Source: Burkholderia pseudomultivorans
GTDB taxonomy: Bacteria; Pseudomonadota; Gammaproteobacteria; Burkholderiales; Burkholderiaceae
Length of the DNA stretch: 64,000 nucleotides
Reading direction: 5' to 3'
NCBI RefSeq assembly: GCF_001718415.1
Contig: NZ_CP013378.1
Location: forward strand, 3,286,001-3,350,000
This document shows, piece after piece, positions 39,342 to 48,624 of the stretch. The translations under genes were made by a program, and so were the position numbers. The notes beneath the pieces were generated by a model, which saw only the letters and a program-made list of their open reading frames with translations, was not told the origin of the DNA and did no database searches. Within the stretch, counting starts at the first letter, position 1. Each line of letters opens with the position of its first letter.

Positions 39342-40793
39342 TCATGCGCCCGTATGCGCGGCGATGAACTCCTTCACCTGCTGCGCGTCGGCCTTCACGA
39401 CCTCGAAGCGCTGCGGCAGCGCCTCGAGCCCGTCGAACGCGGCCGGACGCTCCGGCTCGCGATCGAGCGCCTCGCGGATCGTCTCGCCGAACTTGATCGG
39501 CTGCGCGGTCTCGAGCACGATCATCGGCACGCCCGCATCCAGATGCTCGCGCGCGACCTTCACGCCGTCGGCCGTATGCGTGTCGATCGTCGTGCCGTAG
39601 CGCGAGAACACGTCGCGGATCGTCGCGAGACGGTCCGCATGGCTGCTGCGACCCGACACGAAGCCGAACTCGGCGACGCGCGCGAAATCGCCGCTCGCCG
39701 CGAGATCGAAGCCGCCCTTCTCCTCGACGTCGCGGAACAGCTGCACCACGCGCGCGGGGTCGCGGCCGAGCAGGTCGAACACGAAGCGCTCGAAGTTCGA
39801 CGCCTTCGAGATGTCCATGCTCGGGCTGCTCGTGTGATAGGTGTTCTCGGCGCTGCGCACGCGATACGCGCCGGTGCGGAAGAACTCGTCGAGCACGTCG
39901 TTCTCGTTGGTCGCGACCACCAGCTTCGCGATCGGCAGCCCCATCATCCGCGCGATATGGCCCGCGCAGACGTTGCCGAAGTTGCCCGACGGCACCGTGA
40001 ACGACACGCGCTCGTCGTTCGAGCGCGTCGCCGCGAAATAGCCCTTGAAGTAGTACACGACCTGCGCGACGACGCGCGCCCAGTTGATCGAGTTGACCGT
40101 GCCGATCTTCTGCTGCGCCTTGAACGCGTGATCGTTGGACACGGCCTTCACGATGTCCTGGCAATCGTCGAACACGCCTTCGACCGCGAGATTGAAGATG
40201 TTCGGATCCTGCAGGCTGTACATCTGCGCCGTCTGGAACGCGCTCATCTTCTTGTGCGGCGACAGCATGAACACGCGCACGCCGGCCTTGCCGCGCATCG
40301 CGTATTCGGCCGCGCTGCCGGTGTCGCCGGAGGTCGCGCCGAGGATGTTCAGCGTCTCGCCGTGCTTGGCCAGCGTGTACTCGAACAGGTTGCCGAGCAG
40401 CTGCATCGCCATGTCCTTGAACGCGAGCGTCGGGCCGTTCGACAGCTCGAGCAGCGACAGCGGCGCGCCGTGCTCGGCGCCGAGCGTCTTCAGCGGCGTG
40501 ATGTCGGCCGCGTTTTCGCCGTGGCGCGTGTTGCGGTACACGTCGGCCGTGTACGTGCGGCGCGTGATCGCGCGCAGGTCGTCGGCCGGCACGTCGTCGC
40601 AGAACTTCGACAGGATCTCGAACGCGAGATCCGCGTACGGCAGCGTGCGCCAGCGCGCGAGTTCGTCGGCGGACACCTTCGGATAGTCGGCGGGCAGGTA
40701 GAGCCCGCCGTCCTTCGCGAGACCGCCGAGCAGGATGTCGGAGAACGTGTGGCGCTCGCCGATGCCGGCGCCGCGCGTGGAGATGTAGTTCAT
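39342..40793 (-). CDS. thrC: threonine synthase
   Basis: ThrC (483 aa) is the PLP enzyme converting O-phosphohomoserine to threonine. The PLP lysine lies in LAFKDMAMQLLG, and the ATSGDTGSAAEYAM, SGNFGNV and NYISTRG segments are typical of the long, proteobacterial type. It begins 19 bp after hom, with which it forms the methionine/threonine branch operon. Confidence 0.96.
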   Translation of the reverse strand: MNYISTRGAGIGERHTFSDILLGGLAKDGGLYLPADYPKVSADELARWRTLPYADLAFEILSKFCDDVPADDLRAITRRTYTADVYRNTRHGENAADITPLKTLGAEHGAPLSLLELSNGPTLAFKDMAMQLLGNLFEYTLAKHGETLNILGATSGDTGSAAEYAMRGKAGVRVFMLSPHKKMSAFQTAQMYSLQDPNIFNLAVEGVFDDCQDIVKAVSNDHAFKAQQKIGTVNSINWARVVAQVVYYFKGYFAATRSNDERVSFTVPSGNFGNVCAGHIARMMGLPIAKLVVATNENDVLDEFFRTGAYRVRSAENTYHTSSPSMDISKASNFERFVFDLLGRDPARVVQLFRDVEEKGGFDLAASGDFARVAEFGFVSGRSSHADRLATIRDVFSRYGTTIDTHTADGVKVAREHLDAGVPMIVLETAQPIKFGETIREALDREPERPAAFDGLEALPQRFEVVKADAQQVKEFIAAHTGA

Positions 40794-40812
40794 GTCGTCC
40801 TCAGTCGTCAGC

Positions 40813-42141
40813 TCAGTTCAGCGCTTCCATGCGCAGCTTCGTCACCTTCGACACGACCGTCGACAGGCTCTCGATGCGCGCGATCGCCGCGTTGACGTTC
40901 TTCTCGAGCGTCTCGTGCGTGATCAGGATGATGTCGGTCTCGCCGTTCGCGTCGTCGACCTGCTCCGATTCCTTCTGCAGCAGCGCGTCGATCGAGATGC
41001 CCGAATCGGCGAGGATGCGCGTGATGTCGGCCAGCACGCCGGTTTCGTCGGCGACGCGCAGCCGCAGGTAGTAGCCGCTCGTGACTTCGTCGATCGGCAG
41101 GATCGGCGTGTTCGACAGGCTGTCCGGCTGGAACGCGAGATGCGGCACGCGATGCTCGGGATCGGCCGTGTGCAGGCGCGTGACGTCAACGAGGTCCGCG
41201 ACCACCGCCGAAGCCGTCGGCTCCGCGCCCGCGCCCTTGCCGTAGTACAGCGTCGTGCCGACCGCGTCGCCGTGCACGACGACCGCGTTCATCGCGCCTT
41301 CGACGTTCGCGAGCAGGCGCTTCTCGGGGATCAGCGTCGGGTGCACGCGCAGCTCGATGCCGTTTTCGGCGCGGCGCGCGATGCCAAGCAGCTTGATCCG
41401 GTAGCCGAGCTCTTCCGCGTAGCGGATGTCAGTCGCATCGAGCTTGCTGATGCCTTCGACGTATGCGCGATCGAACTGCACCGGCACGCCGAACGCGATC
41501 GCGCTCATGATCGTCGCCTTGTGCGCGGCGTCGACGCCCTCGATGTCGAAGGTCGGGTCCGCTTCCGCGTAGCCGAGTTCCTGCGCGGCCTTCAGCGCGG
41601 TCGCGAAGTCGAGCCCGCGGTCGCGCATTTCCGACAGGATGTAGTTGGTCGTGCCATTGATGATGCCGGCGATGTACTGGATGCGGTTGGCGGTCAGCCC
41701 TTCGCGCAGCGCCTTGATGATCGGGATCCCGCCCGCGACGGCCGCTTCGAACGCGACCATCACGCCCTTCTCGCGCGCGGCCTCGAAGATCTCGGTGCCG
41801 TGCACCGCGAGCAGCGCCTTGTTGGCGGTCACGACGTGCTTGCCGTTCGCGATCGCGCGCAGCACGAGCTCGCGCGCGATGCCGGTGCCGCCGATCATCT
41901 CGGCGACGATCGAGATCGACGGATCGTCGACGACCGCGTTGAAGTCGTCGGTGATCTGCGCGCCGGCGGTGTCACCGCCGAGCGCAGCCTGCGCCTTGGC
42001 CGGGTTGCGCACCGCGATGCGCGCCACCTCGATGCCGCGCCCCGCGCGTCGCTTGATTTCTTCCTGGTTGCGGCGCAACACCGTGAAGGTGCCGCTGCCC
42101 ACCGTGCCGAAGCCCAACAGGCCAACTTTGATCGGTTCCAT
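40813..42141 (-). CDS. hom: homoserine dehydrogenase
   Basis: Hom (442 aa) reduces aspartate semialdehyde to homoserine. The NAD(P)-binding GLLGFGTVGSG lies at the N terminus, with NGTTNYILS and the EADPTFDIEG segment in the catalytic domain, and a C-terminal ACT domain (YYLRLRVADETGVLADI) for feedback control by threonine. Length suits the monofunctional ACT-bearing form. The ATG at 42141 starts at MEPIKVGLLG, where homology begins. Confidence 0.96.
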   Translation of the reverse strand: MEPIKVGLLGFGTVGSGTFTVLRRNQEEIKRRAGRGIEVARIAVRNPAKAQAALGGDTAGAQITDDFNAVVDDPSISIVAEMIGGTGIARELVLRAIANGKHVVTANKALLAVHGTEIFEAAREKGVMVAFEAAVAGGIPIIKALREGLTANRIQYIAGIINGTTNYILSEMRDRGLDFATALKAAQELGYAEADPTFDIEGVDAAHKATIMSAIAFGVPVQFDRAYVEGISKLDATDIRYAEELGYRIKLLGIARRAENGIELRVHPTLIPEKRLLANVEGAMNAVVVHGDAVGTTLYYGKGAGAEPTASAVVADLVDVTRLHTADPEHRVPHLAFQPDSLSNTPILPIDEVTSGYYLRLRVADETGVLADITRILADSGISIDALLQKESEQVDDANGETDIILITHETLEKNVNAAIARIESLSTVVSKVTKLRMEALN

Positions 42142-42194
42142 GCTGCGTGTGATCGATGATTGAAAAGGTGTGAATGCCGTCCGGTTCCGCCCGC

Positions 42195-43433
42195 TCACGC
42201 CGTGTGGCGCTTGCGATAACCGTCGAGGAAGCGCGCGATCCGCTCGATCGAATCGGCGAGATCCTCGAGGTTCGGCAGGAAGACCACGCGGAAGTGGTCC
42301 GGCGTCGGCCAGTTGAAGCCCGTGCCCTGCACGAGCAGCACGCGCTCCTCGAGCAGCAGGTCGAGTATGAACTGCTGGTCGTTCTGGATCGGGTAAAGCT
42401 TCGGATCGAGACGCGGGAACATGTACAGCGCGGCCTGGGGCTTCACGCAGGTCACGCCGGGAATCGAGGTGAGCATGTCGTAGGCGAGCTCGCGCTGCTT
42501 GAACAGGCGGCCGCTCGGCACGATCAGCTCGTTGATGCTCTGGTAGCCGCCAAGCGCGGTCTGGATCGCGAACTGCCCGGGCACGTTCGCGCACAGGCGC
42601 ATCGACGACAGGATCCCGAGCCCCTCGAGGTAGTCCTTCGCGCGCCGGCGGTTGTCGCCGCCGAGGCCCGACACGGCCATCCAGCCCGCGCGGTAGCCGC
42701 ACGAGCGATAGCTCTTCGACAGGCTGTTGAACGTGACGGTGATCACGTCCTCCGACAGCGCGCCCATCGCCGTGTGCTCGAGGCCGTCGTAGACGATCTT
42801 GTCGTAGACCTCGTCGGCGAACACGATCAGCCCGTGCTGACGCGCGATCTCGAGCAGTTCGAGCAGCAATGCGTCGGAATAAAGCGCGCCGGTCGGGTTG
42901 TTCGGGTTGATCACGACGATCGCCTTCGTGTTCGGCGTGATCTTGCGGCGGATGTCGTCGAGATCGGGCATCCACGCGTTCTGCTCGTCGCAGATGTAAT
43001 GCACGGGCGTGCCGCCCGACAGGCTCACCGCGGCCGTCCACAGCGGATAGTCGGGCGCCGGCAGCAGCACTTCGTCGCCGTCGTTCAGCAGCGCCTGGGT
43101 CGCCATCACGATCAGCTCGGACGCGCCGTTGCCAATGTAGATGTCGTCGAGGCCGACGCCGACCACGCCCTTTTGCTGCGTGTAGTGCATCACGGCCTTG
43201 CGCGCCGAGAACACGCCCTTCGAATCCGAGTAGCCGGACGACGTGGGCAGGTTGCGGATCATGTCCTGGATGATCTCGTCCGGCGCGTCGAAGCCGAACG
43301 GCGCGAGGTTGCCGATGTTCAGCTTGATGATGCGGTGGCCTTCTTCCTCGAGGCGCTTCGCGTGCTCGAGCACCGGGCCACGGATGTCGTAGCAGACGTT
43401 GAGCAGCTTGTTCGACTTCTGAATCGGTTTCAC
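42195..43433 (-). CDS. alaA: PLP-dependent aminotransferase AlaA (alanine transaminase)
   Basis: This 412-aa class I aminotransferase resembles E. coli AlaA over its length, including NVCYDIRGPVLEHAKRLEEE and LNIGNLAPFGFDAPDEI. PLP lysine lies in SLSKSYRSCGYRAG. It makes alanine from pyruvate and glutamate; its position before hom-thrC suggests coordination of aspartate-family and alanine supply. The start is GTG at 43433. The gap to hom is 53 bp. Confidence 0.92.
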   Translation of the reverse strand: MKPIQKSNKLLNVCYDIRGPVLEHAKRLEEEGHRIIKLNIGNLAPFGFDAPDEIIQDMIRNLPTSSGYSDSKGVFSARKAVMHYTQQKGVVGVGLDDIYIGNGASELIVMATQALLNDGDEVLLPAPDYPLWTAAVSLSGGTPVHYICDEQNAWMPDLDDIRRKITPNTKAIVVINPNNPTGALYSDALLLELLEIARQHGLIVFADEVYDKIVYDGLEHTAMGALSEDVITVTFNSLSKSYRSCGYRAGWMAVSGLGGDNRRRAKDYLEGLGILSSMRLCANVPGQFAIQTALGGYQSINELIVPSGRLFKQRELAYDMLTSIPGVTCVKPQAALYMFPRLDPKLYPIQNDQQFILDLLLEERVLLVQGTGFNWPTPDHFRVVFLPNLEDLADSIERIARFLDGYRKRHTA

Positions 43434-43747
43434 GACGACACGGTTCCTGGGTTGGCCTTGCGGCCGGGGGCGGGATCAAAAACTGGAGAGCGGCTGGTCT
43501 GCGCACGCTGTCTAGACTGGGAAAAGCGGGCGGTCGGGCGCGGCTTGTGGCGACGCGCGACGCGAGTGGCGCCCGGAGGCAACCAAAAAGTTATAATTTA
43601 GCGGATTTTGGCCGACTTTCGCAATGCACCATGGCCGTGCCGGGCCCGCGCCGTCGGGCATCCGGCGCCGGACGGCGCGCGAAGCCGGCCGCCCGGGCCC
43701 GCGCGGCCCGGCCAGACATTCCCCTTACGGAACCGCGGAATACCGAT
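43434..43747. other. intergenic region between alaA and the Mth938-like gene
   Basis: About 310 bp. It contains TATAAT at 43592-43597 without a clear -35, probably for the plus-strand gene. If the longer ATG at 43631 were used, part of this region would be coding. Confidence 0.45.
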
Positions 43748-44122
43748 TTGAAACTGCACCAGGACACGAGCGGCGCGCTCAACACCGTTACCGGCTACGG
43801 CCCCGATTATGTCGACGTCAACCTCGAACGCCATGAAACGAGCGTCATCGTGCTGCCCGGCGCACCGGTACGGGAATGGCCGGTCGCGTCGTTCGACGCG
43901 CTCGCGCCCGAGCATTTCGCGATGCTGCTCGACCCGGCGCCCGAGCTCGTGATCTTCGGCAGCGGCGCGCGGCTGCGCTTTCCGCACCCGCGGCTGCTCG
44001 CGGCGCTCGCCGCAAAGCGGATCGGCGTCGAGACGATGGATTTCCAGGCCGCCTGCCGCACGTACAACATCCTGATGGCCGAAGGCCGCAAAGTCGCCGC
44101 CGCGCTCTTAATTGAACGTTAA
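43748..44122 (+). CDS. Mth938-like domain protein (DUF498)
   Basis: This 124-aa protein matches the Mth938-like family: LKLHQDTSGALNTVTGYG, VIVLPGAPVREW and ELVIFGSGARLRFPHP with the final GVETMDFQAACRTYNIL region. The function is unknown, though relatives are associated with respiratory complex I assembly in eukaryotes. The TTG start is preferred because the preceding 67 residues of the open frame are low-complexity Arg/Ala/Pro. An ATG at 43631 would add 39 residues. Confidence 0.8.
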   Translation: MKLHQDTSGALNTVTGYGPDYVDVNLERHETSVIVLPGAPVREWPVASFDALAPEHFAMLLDPAPELVIFGSGARLRFPHPRLLAALAAKRIGVETMDFQAACRTYNILMAEGRKVAAALLIER

Positions 44123-44123
44123 T
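44107..44123 (+). promoter_or_regulatory. candidate PmrA-like box upstream of arnT
   Basis: CTTAAT-TGAAC-GTTAAT is a direct repeat with 11-bp period, one mismatch from the PmrA consensus YTTAAK-N5-YTTAAK. It overlaps the stop of the preceding gene and lies 123 bp before arnT, with a possible -10 (TAAAAC) at 44135-44140. Confidence 0.4.
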
Positions 44124-44246
44124 CACCGATACGGTAAAACTCGGGCCGGCGCATCGGGACGATCCCCGCAGGTCGCCGCCCGGCAAGCCGCCCGCCCCGG
44201 CGCAACCCGCCGGCGCCCATCACAACAACCAACAGGCTGAAAATCC

Positions 44247-45923
44247 ATGAACGATACGCCGTCGAGGCTACCGCTCAATCGCATCGCGCTCGTCCTCCTG
44301 CTGATCGCGTTCGCCGTGATCTGGTTCGCGCCGCTCGGGCTGCGCCACCTGATCCCGAGCGACGAAGGCCGCTACGCGGAAATGGCGCGCGAGATGTTCG
44401 TCACCGGCGACTGGATCACGCCGCGCTACAACGGCTACAAGTACTTCGAGAAGCCGCCGCTGCAGACCTGGCTCAACGCGCTGACGTTCGCGTGGTTCGG
44501 TATCGGCGAATGGCAGGCGCGCCTGTACACGGCGCTCGCGAGCTTCGGCGGCGTGCTGCTGGTCGGCTTCACCGGCGCGCGGCTGTTCAACCCGCTGTCC
44601 GGCTTCCTCGCCGCGGTCGTGCTCGCGTGCTCGCCGTACTGGAACCTGATGGGCCATTTCAACGCGCTCGACATGGGGCTCGCGTTCTGGATGGCGCTGT
44701 CGCTCTGCGCGCTGCTGCTCGCGCAGCGGCCCGGGCTGCGCCCCGCCGCGGTGCGCGGCTGGATGTGGACGTGCTGGGCGGCGATGGCGTTCGCCGTGCT
44801 GTCCAAGGGCCTGGTCGGGCTGATCCTGCCCGGCGCCGTGCTGGTGCTCTATACGCTGATCGCGCGCGACTGGGCGCTGTGGAAGCGGCTCTATCTCGTC
44901 AGCGGGCTGGTGATCTTCTTCGCGATCGCGACGCCGTGGTTCGTGCTCGTGCAGCAGCGCAACCCCGAATTCTTCAACTTCTTCTTCATCGTCCAGCAGT
45001 TCCGCCGGTACCTGACCCCGGAACAGAACCGTCCGGGCCCGTTCTACTACTTCGTCCCGGTGCTGCTGGTCGGCTTCCTGCCGTGGCTGTCGGTCGCATG
45101 GCAGAGCCTGCGCCACGCGCTGCGCATGCCGCGCCAGCCGAACGGCTTCTCGCCGATGCTGGTGCTGCTGATCTGGAGCGCGTTCATCTTCCTGTTCTTC
45201 AGCGCGTCGCATTCGAAGCTGATCTCGTACGTGCTGCCGGTCGCGCCGGCGCTCGCGCTGATGATCGGCGCGTACCTGCCGCTGATGACGGCCGACCGGT
45301 TCCGCCGCCACCTGCTCGGCTATCTGGTGTTCTTCGTCGTCGCCGCGTTCGGCATCATCTTCCTCGCGCGCCTGGGCGACGCCCGCACGCCGAACGCGCT
45401 GTATCGCGCGTTCCAGGTGTGGCTGTACGCGGGCCTCGCGGTCGCCGCCGCGCTGACGCTCGCGGCCGCATGGCTGAACCGCCGCGCGGGCGCCGCCGCC
45501 GCAATCACGATGTTCGGCGCGGCCTGGCTCGCGTTCGGCACGATCGGCGGCACCGGCCACGACGAGTTCGGCCGCTACAGCTCGGGCGCGCTGATCGCGC
45601 CGGCCGTGCGCGCGGAACTGGCGAAACTGCCGCCCGACACGCCGTTCTACTCGATCGAGATGCTCGATCACACGTTCCCGTTCTACGTCGGCCACACGAC
45701 GATCATGGTGCAGCGCCAGGACGAGCTCGCGTTCGGCATCTCGGTCGAGCCGAACAAGTGGATTCCGACCGTCGACGAGTGGGTCGCGCGCTGGAAGCAG
45801 GACACCCACGCGCTCGCGATCATGGCGCCCGGCCAGTACGACACGCTGGTCAGGCAAGGCGTGCCGATGCGCGTGATCGCGCGCGACAACCGCCGCGTGA
45901 TCGTCGAGAAACCCCAGTCGTAA
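44247..45923 (+). CDS. arnT: lipid A 4-amino-4-deoxy-L-arabinose transferase ArnT
   Basis: ArnT (558 aa) moves L-Ara4N from undecaprenyl phosphate to lipid A at the outer face of the inner membrane, lowering negative charge and giving resistance to polymyxin and cationic peptides. The catalytic acidic motif SDEGRYAEMAREM lies at residues 38-50, with the TPRYNGYKYFEKPPLQTW segment after it. About 12 membrane helices and a periplasmic C-terminal domain follow. It leads the arn operon rather than ending it as in enterics. Confidence 0.93.
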   Translation: MNDTPSRLPLNRIALVLLLIAFAVIWFAPLGLRHLIPSDEGRYAEMAREMFVTGDWITPRYNGYKYFEKPPLQTWLNALTFAWFGIGEWQARLYTALASFGGVLLVGFTGARLFNPLSGFLAAVVLACSPYWNLMGHFNALDMGLAFWMALSLCALLLAQRPGLRPAAVRGWMWTCWAAMAFAVLSKGLVGLILPGAVLVLYTLIARDWALWKRLYLVSGLVIFFAIATPWFVLVQQRNPEFFNFFFIVQQFRRYLTPEQNRPGPFYYFVPVLLVGFLPWLSVAWQSLRHALRMPRQPNGFSPMLVLLIWSAFIFLFFSASHSKLISYVLPVAPALALMIGAYLPLMTADRFRRHLLGYLVFFVVAAFGIIFLARLGDARTPNALYRAFQVWLYAGLAVAAALTLAAAWLNRRAGAAAAITMFGAAWLAFGTIGGTGHDEFGRYSSGALIAPAVRAELAKLPPDTPFYSIEMLDHTFPFYVGHTTIMVQRQDELAFGISVEPNKWIPTVDEWVARWKQDTHALAIMAPGQYDTLVRQGVPMRVIARDNRRVIVEKPQS

Positions 45924-45937
45924 GGACCGCCTTCCGC

Positions 45938-46309
45938 ATGAACCCGATTTCGTTCGTCTGCATCATTACCGGCGTGATGCTCAACGCCTGCGCGCAACTT
46001 CTGCTGAAAGCCGGCGTCAACGCGGTTGGACACTTCGAATTCAGCCGTGCGAACATCATCCCGGTCGGCCTGAAGATCGCGACCCAGTTGCCGATCATCG
46101 GCGGGCTCGGCTGCTACGTGCTGAGCGTCGTCGTGTGGATCGTCGGGCTGTCGCGGGTCGACGTGTCGATCGCGTATCCGATGCTGTCGCTCGGCTATGT
46201 CGTCAACGCGTTCGCGGCCTGGTACCTGTTCGGCGAGGTGCTGTCGGTCCAGCGGCTCGTCGGCATCGGCATCATCCTGATCGGGGTGCTCGTGCTCGCG
46301 CGCAGCTGA
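45938..46309 (+). CDS. SMR-like L-Ara4N-undecaprenyl phosphate flippase subunit (ArnE/ArnF-like)
   Basis: This 123-aa protein has four predicted membrane helices with the SMR/EamA pattern (GVMLNACAQLLLKAGVN, SRVDVSIAYPMLSLGYV). In enterics the flippase is the ArnE-ArnF heterodimer. Only one such gene is seen here, just after arnT (14-bp gap), suggesting a homodimer or a second subunit elsewhere. The start follows at ATG 45938. Confidence 0.87.
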   Translation: MNPISFVCIITGVMLNACAQLLLKAGVNAVGHFEFSRANIIPVGLKIATQLPIIGGLGCYVLSVVVWIVGLSRVDVSIAYPMLSLGYVVNAFAAWYLFGEVLSVQRLVGIGIILIGVLVLARS

Positions 46310-46443
46310 GCCGCGGCATCCGGCGGCGTTAAGCGTCCGCCTACAAAAAATCACGGTACGAATCCGCCAACCGGTGTTTAATGCCGGTTTCGGACGGGAC
46401 TGCCCGACCCTTTTATTACACGCCATTACAGGCCTACGCGTTC

Positions 46444-47595
46444 ATGAGCCAGACTACCGCACCGTTTCTGCCGTTCACCCGCCCCGAGATCGACGAGGAA
46501 ACCATCCAGGGCGTCGTCGAAGTGCTGCGCTCGGGCTGGATCACCACCGGCCCGCAGTGCCAGAAGTTCGAGGCCGCGCTGTCCGAGTACTGCGGCGGCC
46601 GCCCGGTGCGCGCGTTCAACTCGGGCACCTGCACGCTGGAGATCGGCCTGCGCATCGCGGGCGTCGGCCCCGGCGACGAGGTGATCACGACGCCGGCGTC
46701 GTGGGTGTCGACCAGCAACGTGATCCTCGAGACCGGCGCGACGCCCGTGTTCGCCGACATCGACCCCGTCACGCGCAACATCGATCTCGACAAGCTCGAA
46801 CAGGCGATCACGCCGCGCACCAAGGCGATCATCCCCGTCTATCTGGCCGGCCTGCCGGTCGACATGGACCGCCTCTACGCGATCGCGCGCGCGCACAACC
46901 TGCGCGTGATCGAGGATGCCGCGCAGGCGCTCGGCTCGACGTGGAACGGCAAGCGCATCGGCGCGATCGGCGACATCGTGTCGTTCAGCTTCCACGCGAA
47001 CAAGAACCTGACGACGATCGAGGGCGGCGCGCTCGTGCTGAACAACGACGACGAAGCGACGCTCGCGCAGAAATACCGGCTGCAGGGCATCACGCGCAGC
47101 GGCTTCGACGGCATGGACTGCGACGTGCTCGGCGGCAAGTACAACCTGACCGACGTCGCCGCGCGCGTCGGCCTCGGCCAGCTGCCGCACCTCGAGCGCT
47201 TCACCGCGCAGCGCCGCGCGCTCGTGCGTGCGTATTTCGCCGCGTTCGAGGGCGGTGCGGCCGCGAAGCTCGGCGTCGGCCTGCCGGTCGCCGATTTCGA
47301 GAACTGCAACTGGCACATGTTCCAGGTCACGCTGCCGCTCGATAGGCTGTCGATCTCGCGCGCCGAGTTCATGGCGCAGATGAAGGAGCGCGGGATCGGC
47401 ACGGGCGTGCACTACCCGGCGATCCATCTTTTCACGCTGTACCGCGCGCGCGGCTTCACGGAGGGCATGTTCCCCCACGCCGAGCGGTACGGCGCGTCGA
47501 CCGTCACGCTGCCGCTCTTCACGCAGATGACGGAAGACGACGTGCGTCGCGTCGTCGACGCCACCAATCAGATTTGCGAACAATACGGAAAGTAA
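46444..47595 (+). CDS. arnB: UDP-4-amino-4-deoxy-L-arabinose--oxoglutarate aminotransferase ArnB
   Basis: ArnB (383 aa) is a PLP enzyme that aminates UDP-4-keto-arabinose. The PLP lysine lies in SFHANKNLTTIEGG and the N terminus (PFLPFTRPEIDEETI) and GSGWITTGP-like RSGWITTGP segment are characteristic. The ATG at 46444 is preferred; an in-frame ATG at 46381 lacks family homology. There is a 134-bp gap before it, within which the arn transcript probably continues. Confidence 0.94.
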   Translation: MSQTTAPFLPFTRPEIDEETIQGVVEVLRSGWITTGPQCQKFEAALSEYCGGRPVRAFNSGTCTLEIGLRIAGVGPGDEVITTPASWVSTSNVILETGATPVFADIDPVTRNIDLDKLEQAITPRTKAIIPVYLAGLPVDMDRLYAIARAHNLRVIEDAAQALGSTWNGKRIGAIGDIVSFSFHANKNLTTIEGGALVLNNDDEATLAQKYRLQGITRSGFDGMDCDVLGGKYNLTDVAARVGLGQLPHLERFTAQRRALVRAYFAAFEGGAAAKLGVGLPVADFENCNWHMFQVTLPLDRLSISRAEFMAQMKERGIGTGVHYPAIHLFTLYRARGFTEGMFPHAERYGASTVTLPLFTQMTEDDVRRVVDATNQICEQYGK

Positions 47596-47601
47596 GCGTA
47601 C

Positions 47602-48624
47602 ATGAGTCACCTTGAAGCACGCGCCGGCCATCCTGGCGCCGCGAGCCCGGAAGTATCGATCGTCATCCCCGTGTACAACGAGGAAGACGGCCTTGCCGCG
47701 CTGTTCGCGCGCCTGTACCCGGCCCTCGACGCGCTCGGCACGTCGTACGAAGTGATCCTGATCAACGACGGCAGTCGCGACCGCTCGGCCGCGATGCTCG
47801 CGGACCAGTTCCACGTGCGTCCCGACACGACGCGCGTCGTGCTGCTCAACGGCAACTACGGGCAGCACATGGCGATCCTCGCCGGCTTCGCACAGTCGCG
47901 CGGCGAGATCGTGATCACGCTCGACGCCGACCTGCAGAACCCGCCCGAGGAAATCGGCAAGCTGATCGCGAAGATGCGCGAGGGCTACGACTACGTCGGC
48001 TCGATCCGCAAGCAGCGCCAGGACAGCCTGTGGCGCCGCAAGGCGTCGCAGATGATGAACCGCCTGCGCGAACGCATCACGCGGATCAAGATGACCGACC
48101 AGGGCTGCATGCTGCGCGCCTACAGCCGCCGCATCATCGACACGATCAACGTGTGCGGCGAGGTCAACACGTTCATCCCCGCACTCGCCTACACCTTCGC
48201 GCAGAAGCCGACCGAGATCGAGGTCGCGCACGAGGAGCGTTTCGCCGGCGAATCGAAGTACTCGCTGTACAGCCTGATCCGGCTGAACTTCGACCTCGTG
48301 ACCGGCTTCTCGGTCGTGCCGCTGCAATGGCTGTCGTTCATCGGCGTGATCCTGTCGCTCGGCTCGGCCGCGCTGTTCGTGCTGCTGCTCGTGCGCCGCT
48401 TCATCGTCGGCGCGGAAGTGCAAGGCGTGTTCACGCTGTTCGCGATCACGTTCTTCCTGCTCGGCGTGATCCTGTTCGCGCTCGGCCTGCTCGGCGAGTA
48501 CGTCGGCCGCATCTACCAGCAGGTGCGCGCGCGGCCGCGCTACCTGATCCAGGCGGTGCTCGAACAGCATGACGGCATGCCGGCGGCGCCGGTCGGCGCG
48601 CATCACACCGGAGCGCAATCGTGA
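47602..48624 (+). CDS. arnC: undecaprenyl-phosphate 4-deoxy-4-formamido-L-arabinose transferase ArnC
   Basis: ArnC (340 aa) is a GT2 enzyme moving L-Ara4FN from UDP to undecaprenyl phosphate. Seen are SIVIPVYNEEDGLAALF, NDGSRDRS, the DADLQNPPEE motif and two C-terminal membrane helices (WLSFIGVILSLGSAALFVLL and a later one). It starts 6 bp after arnB. Its stop overlaps the GTG start of the formyltransferase gene (GTGA). Confidence 0.94.
   Translation: MSHLEARAGHPGAASPEVSIVIPVYNEEDGLAALFARLYPALDALGTSYEVILINDGSRDRSAAMLADQFHVRPDTTRVVLLNGNYGQHMAILAGFAQSRGEIVITLDADLQNPPEEIGKLIAKMREGYDYVGSIRKQRQDSLWRRKASQMMNRLRERITRIKMTDQGCMLRAYSRRIIDTINVCGEVNTFIPALAYTFAQKPTEIEVAHEERFAGESKYSLYSLIRLNFDLVTGFSVVPLQWLSFIGVILSLGSAALFVLLLVRRFIVGAEVQGVFTLFAITFFLLGVILFALGLLGEYVGRIYQQVRARPRYLIQAVLEQHDGMPAAPVGAHHTGAQS

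Noticed and set aside
40813..43506. 897-aa fusion of an upstream segment with homoserine dehydrogenase
   Set aside because: The N-terminal part is a shifted shadow of alaA; hom begins at 42141 where homology starts.
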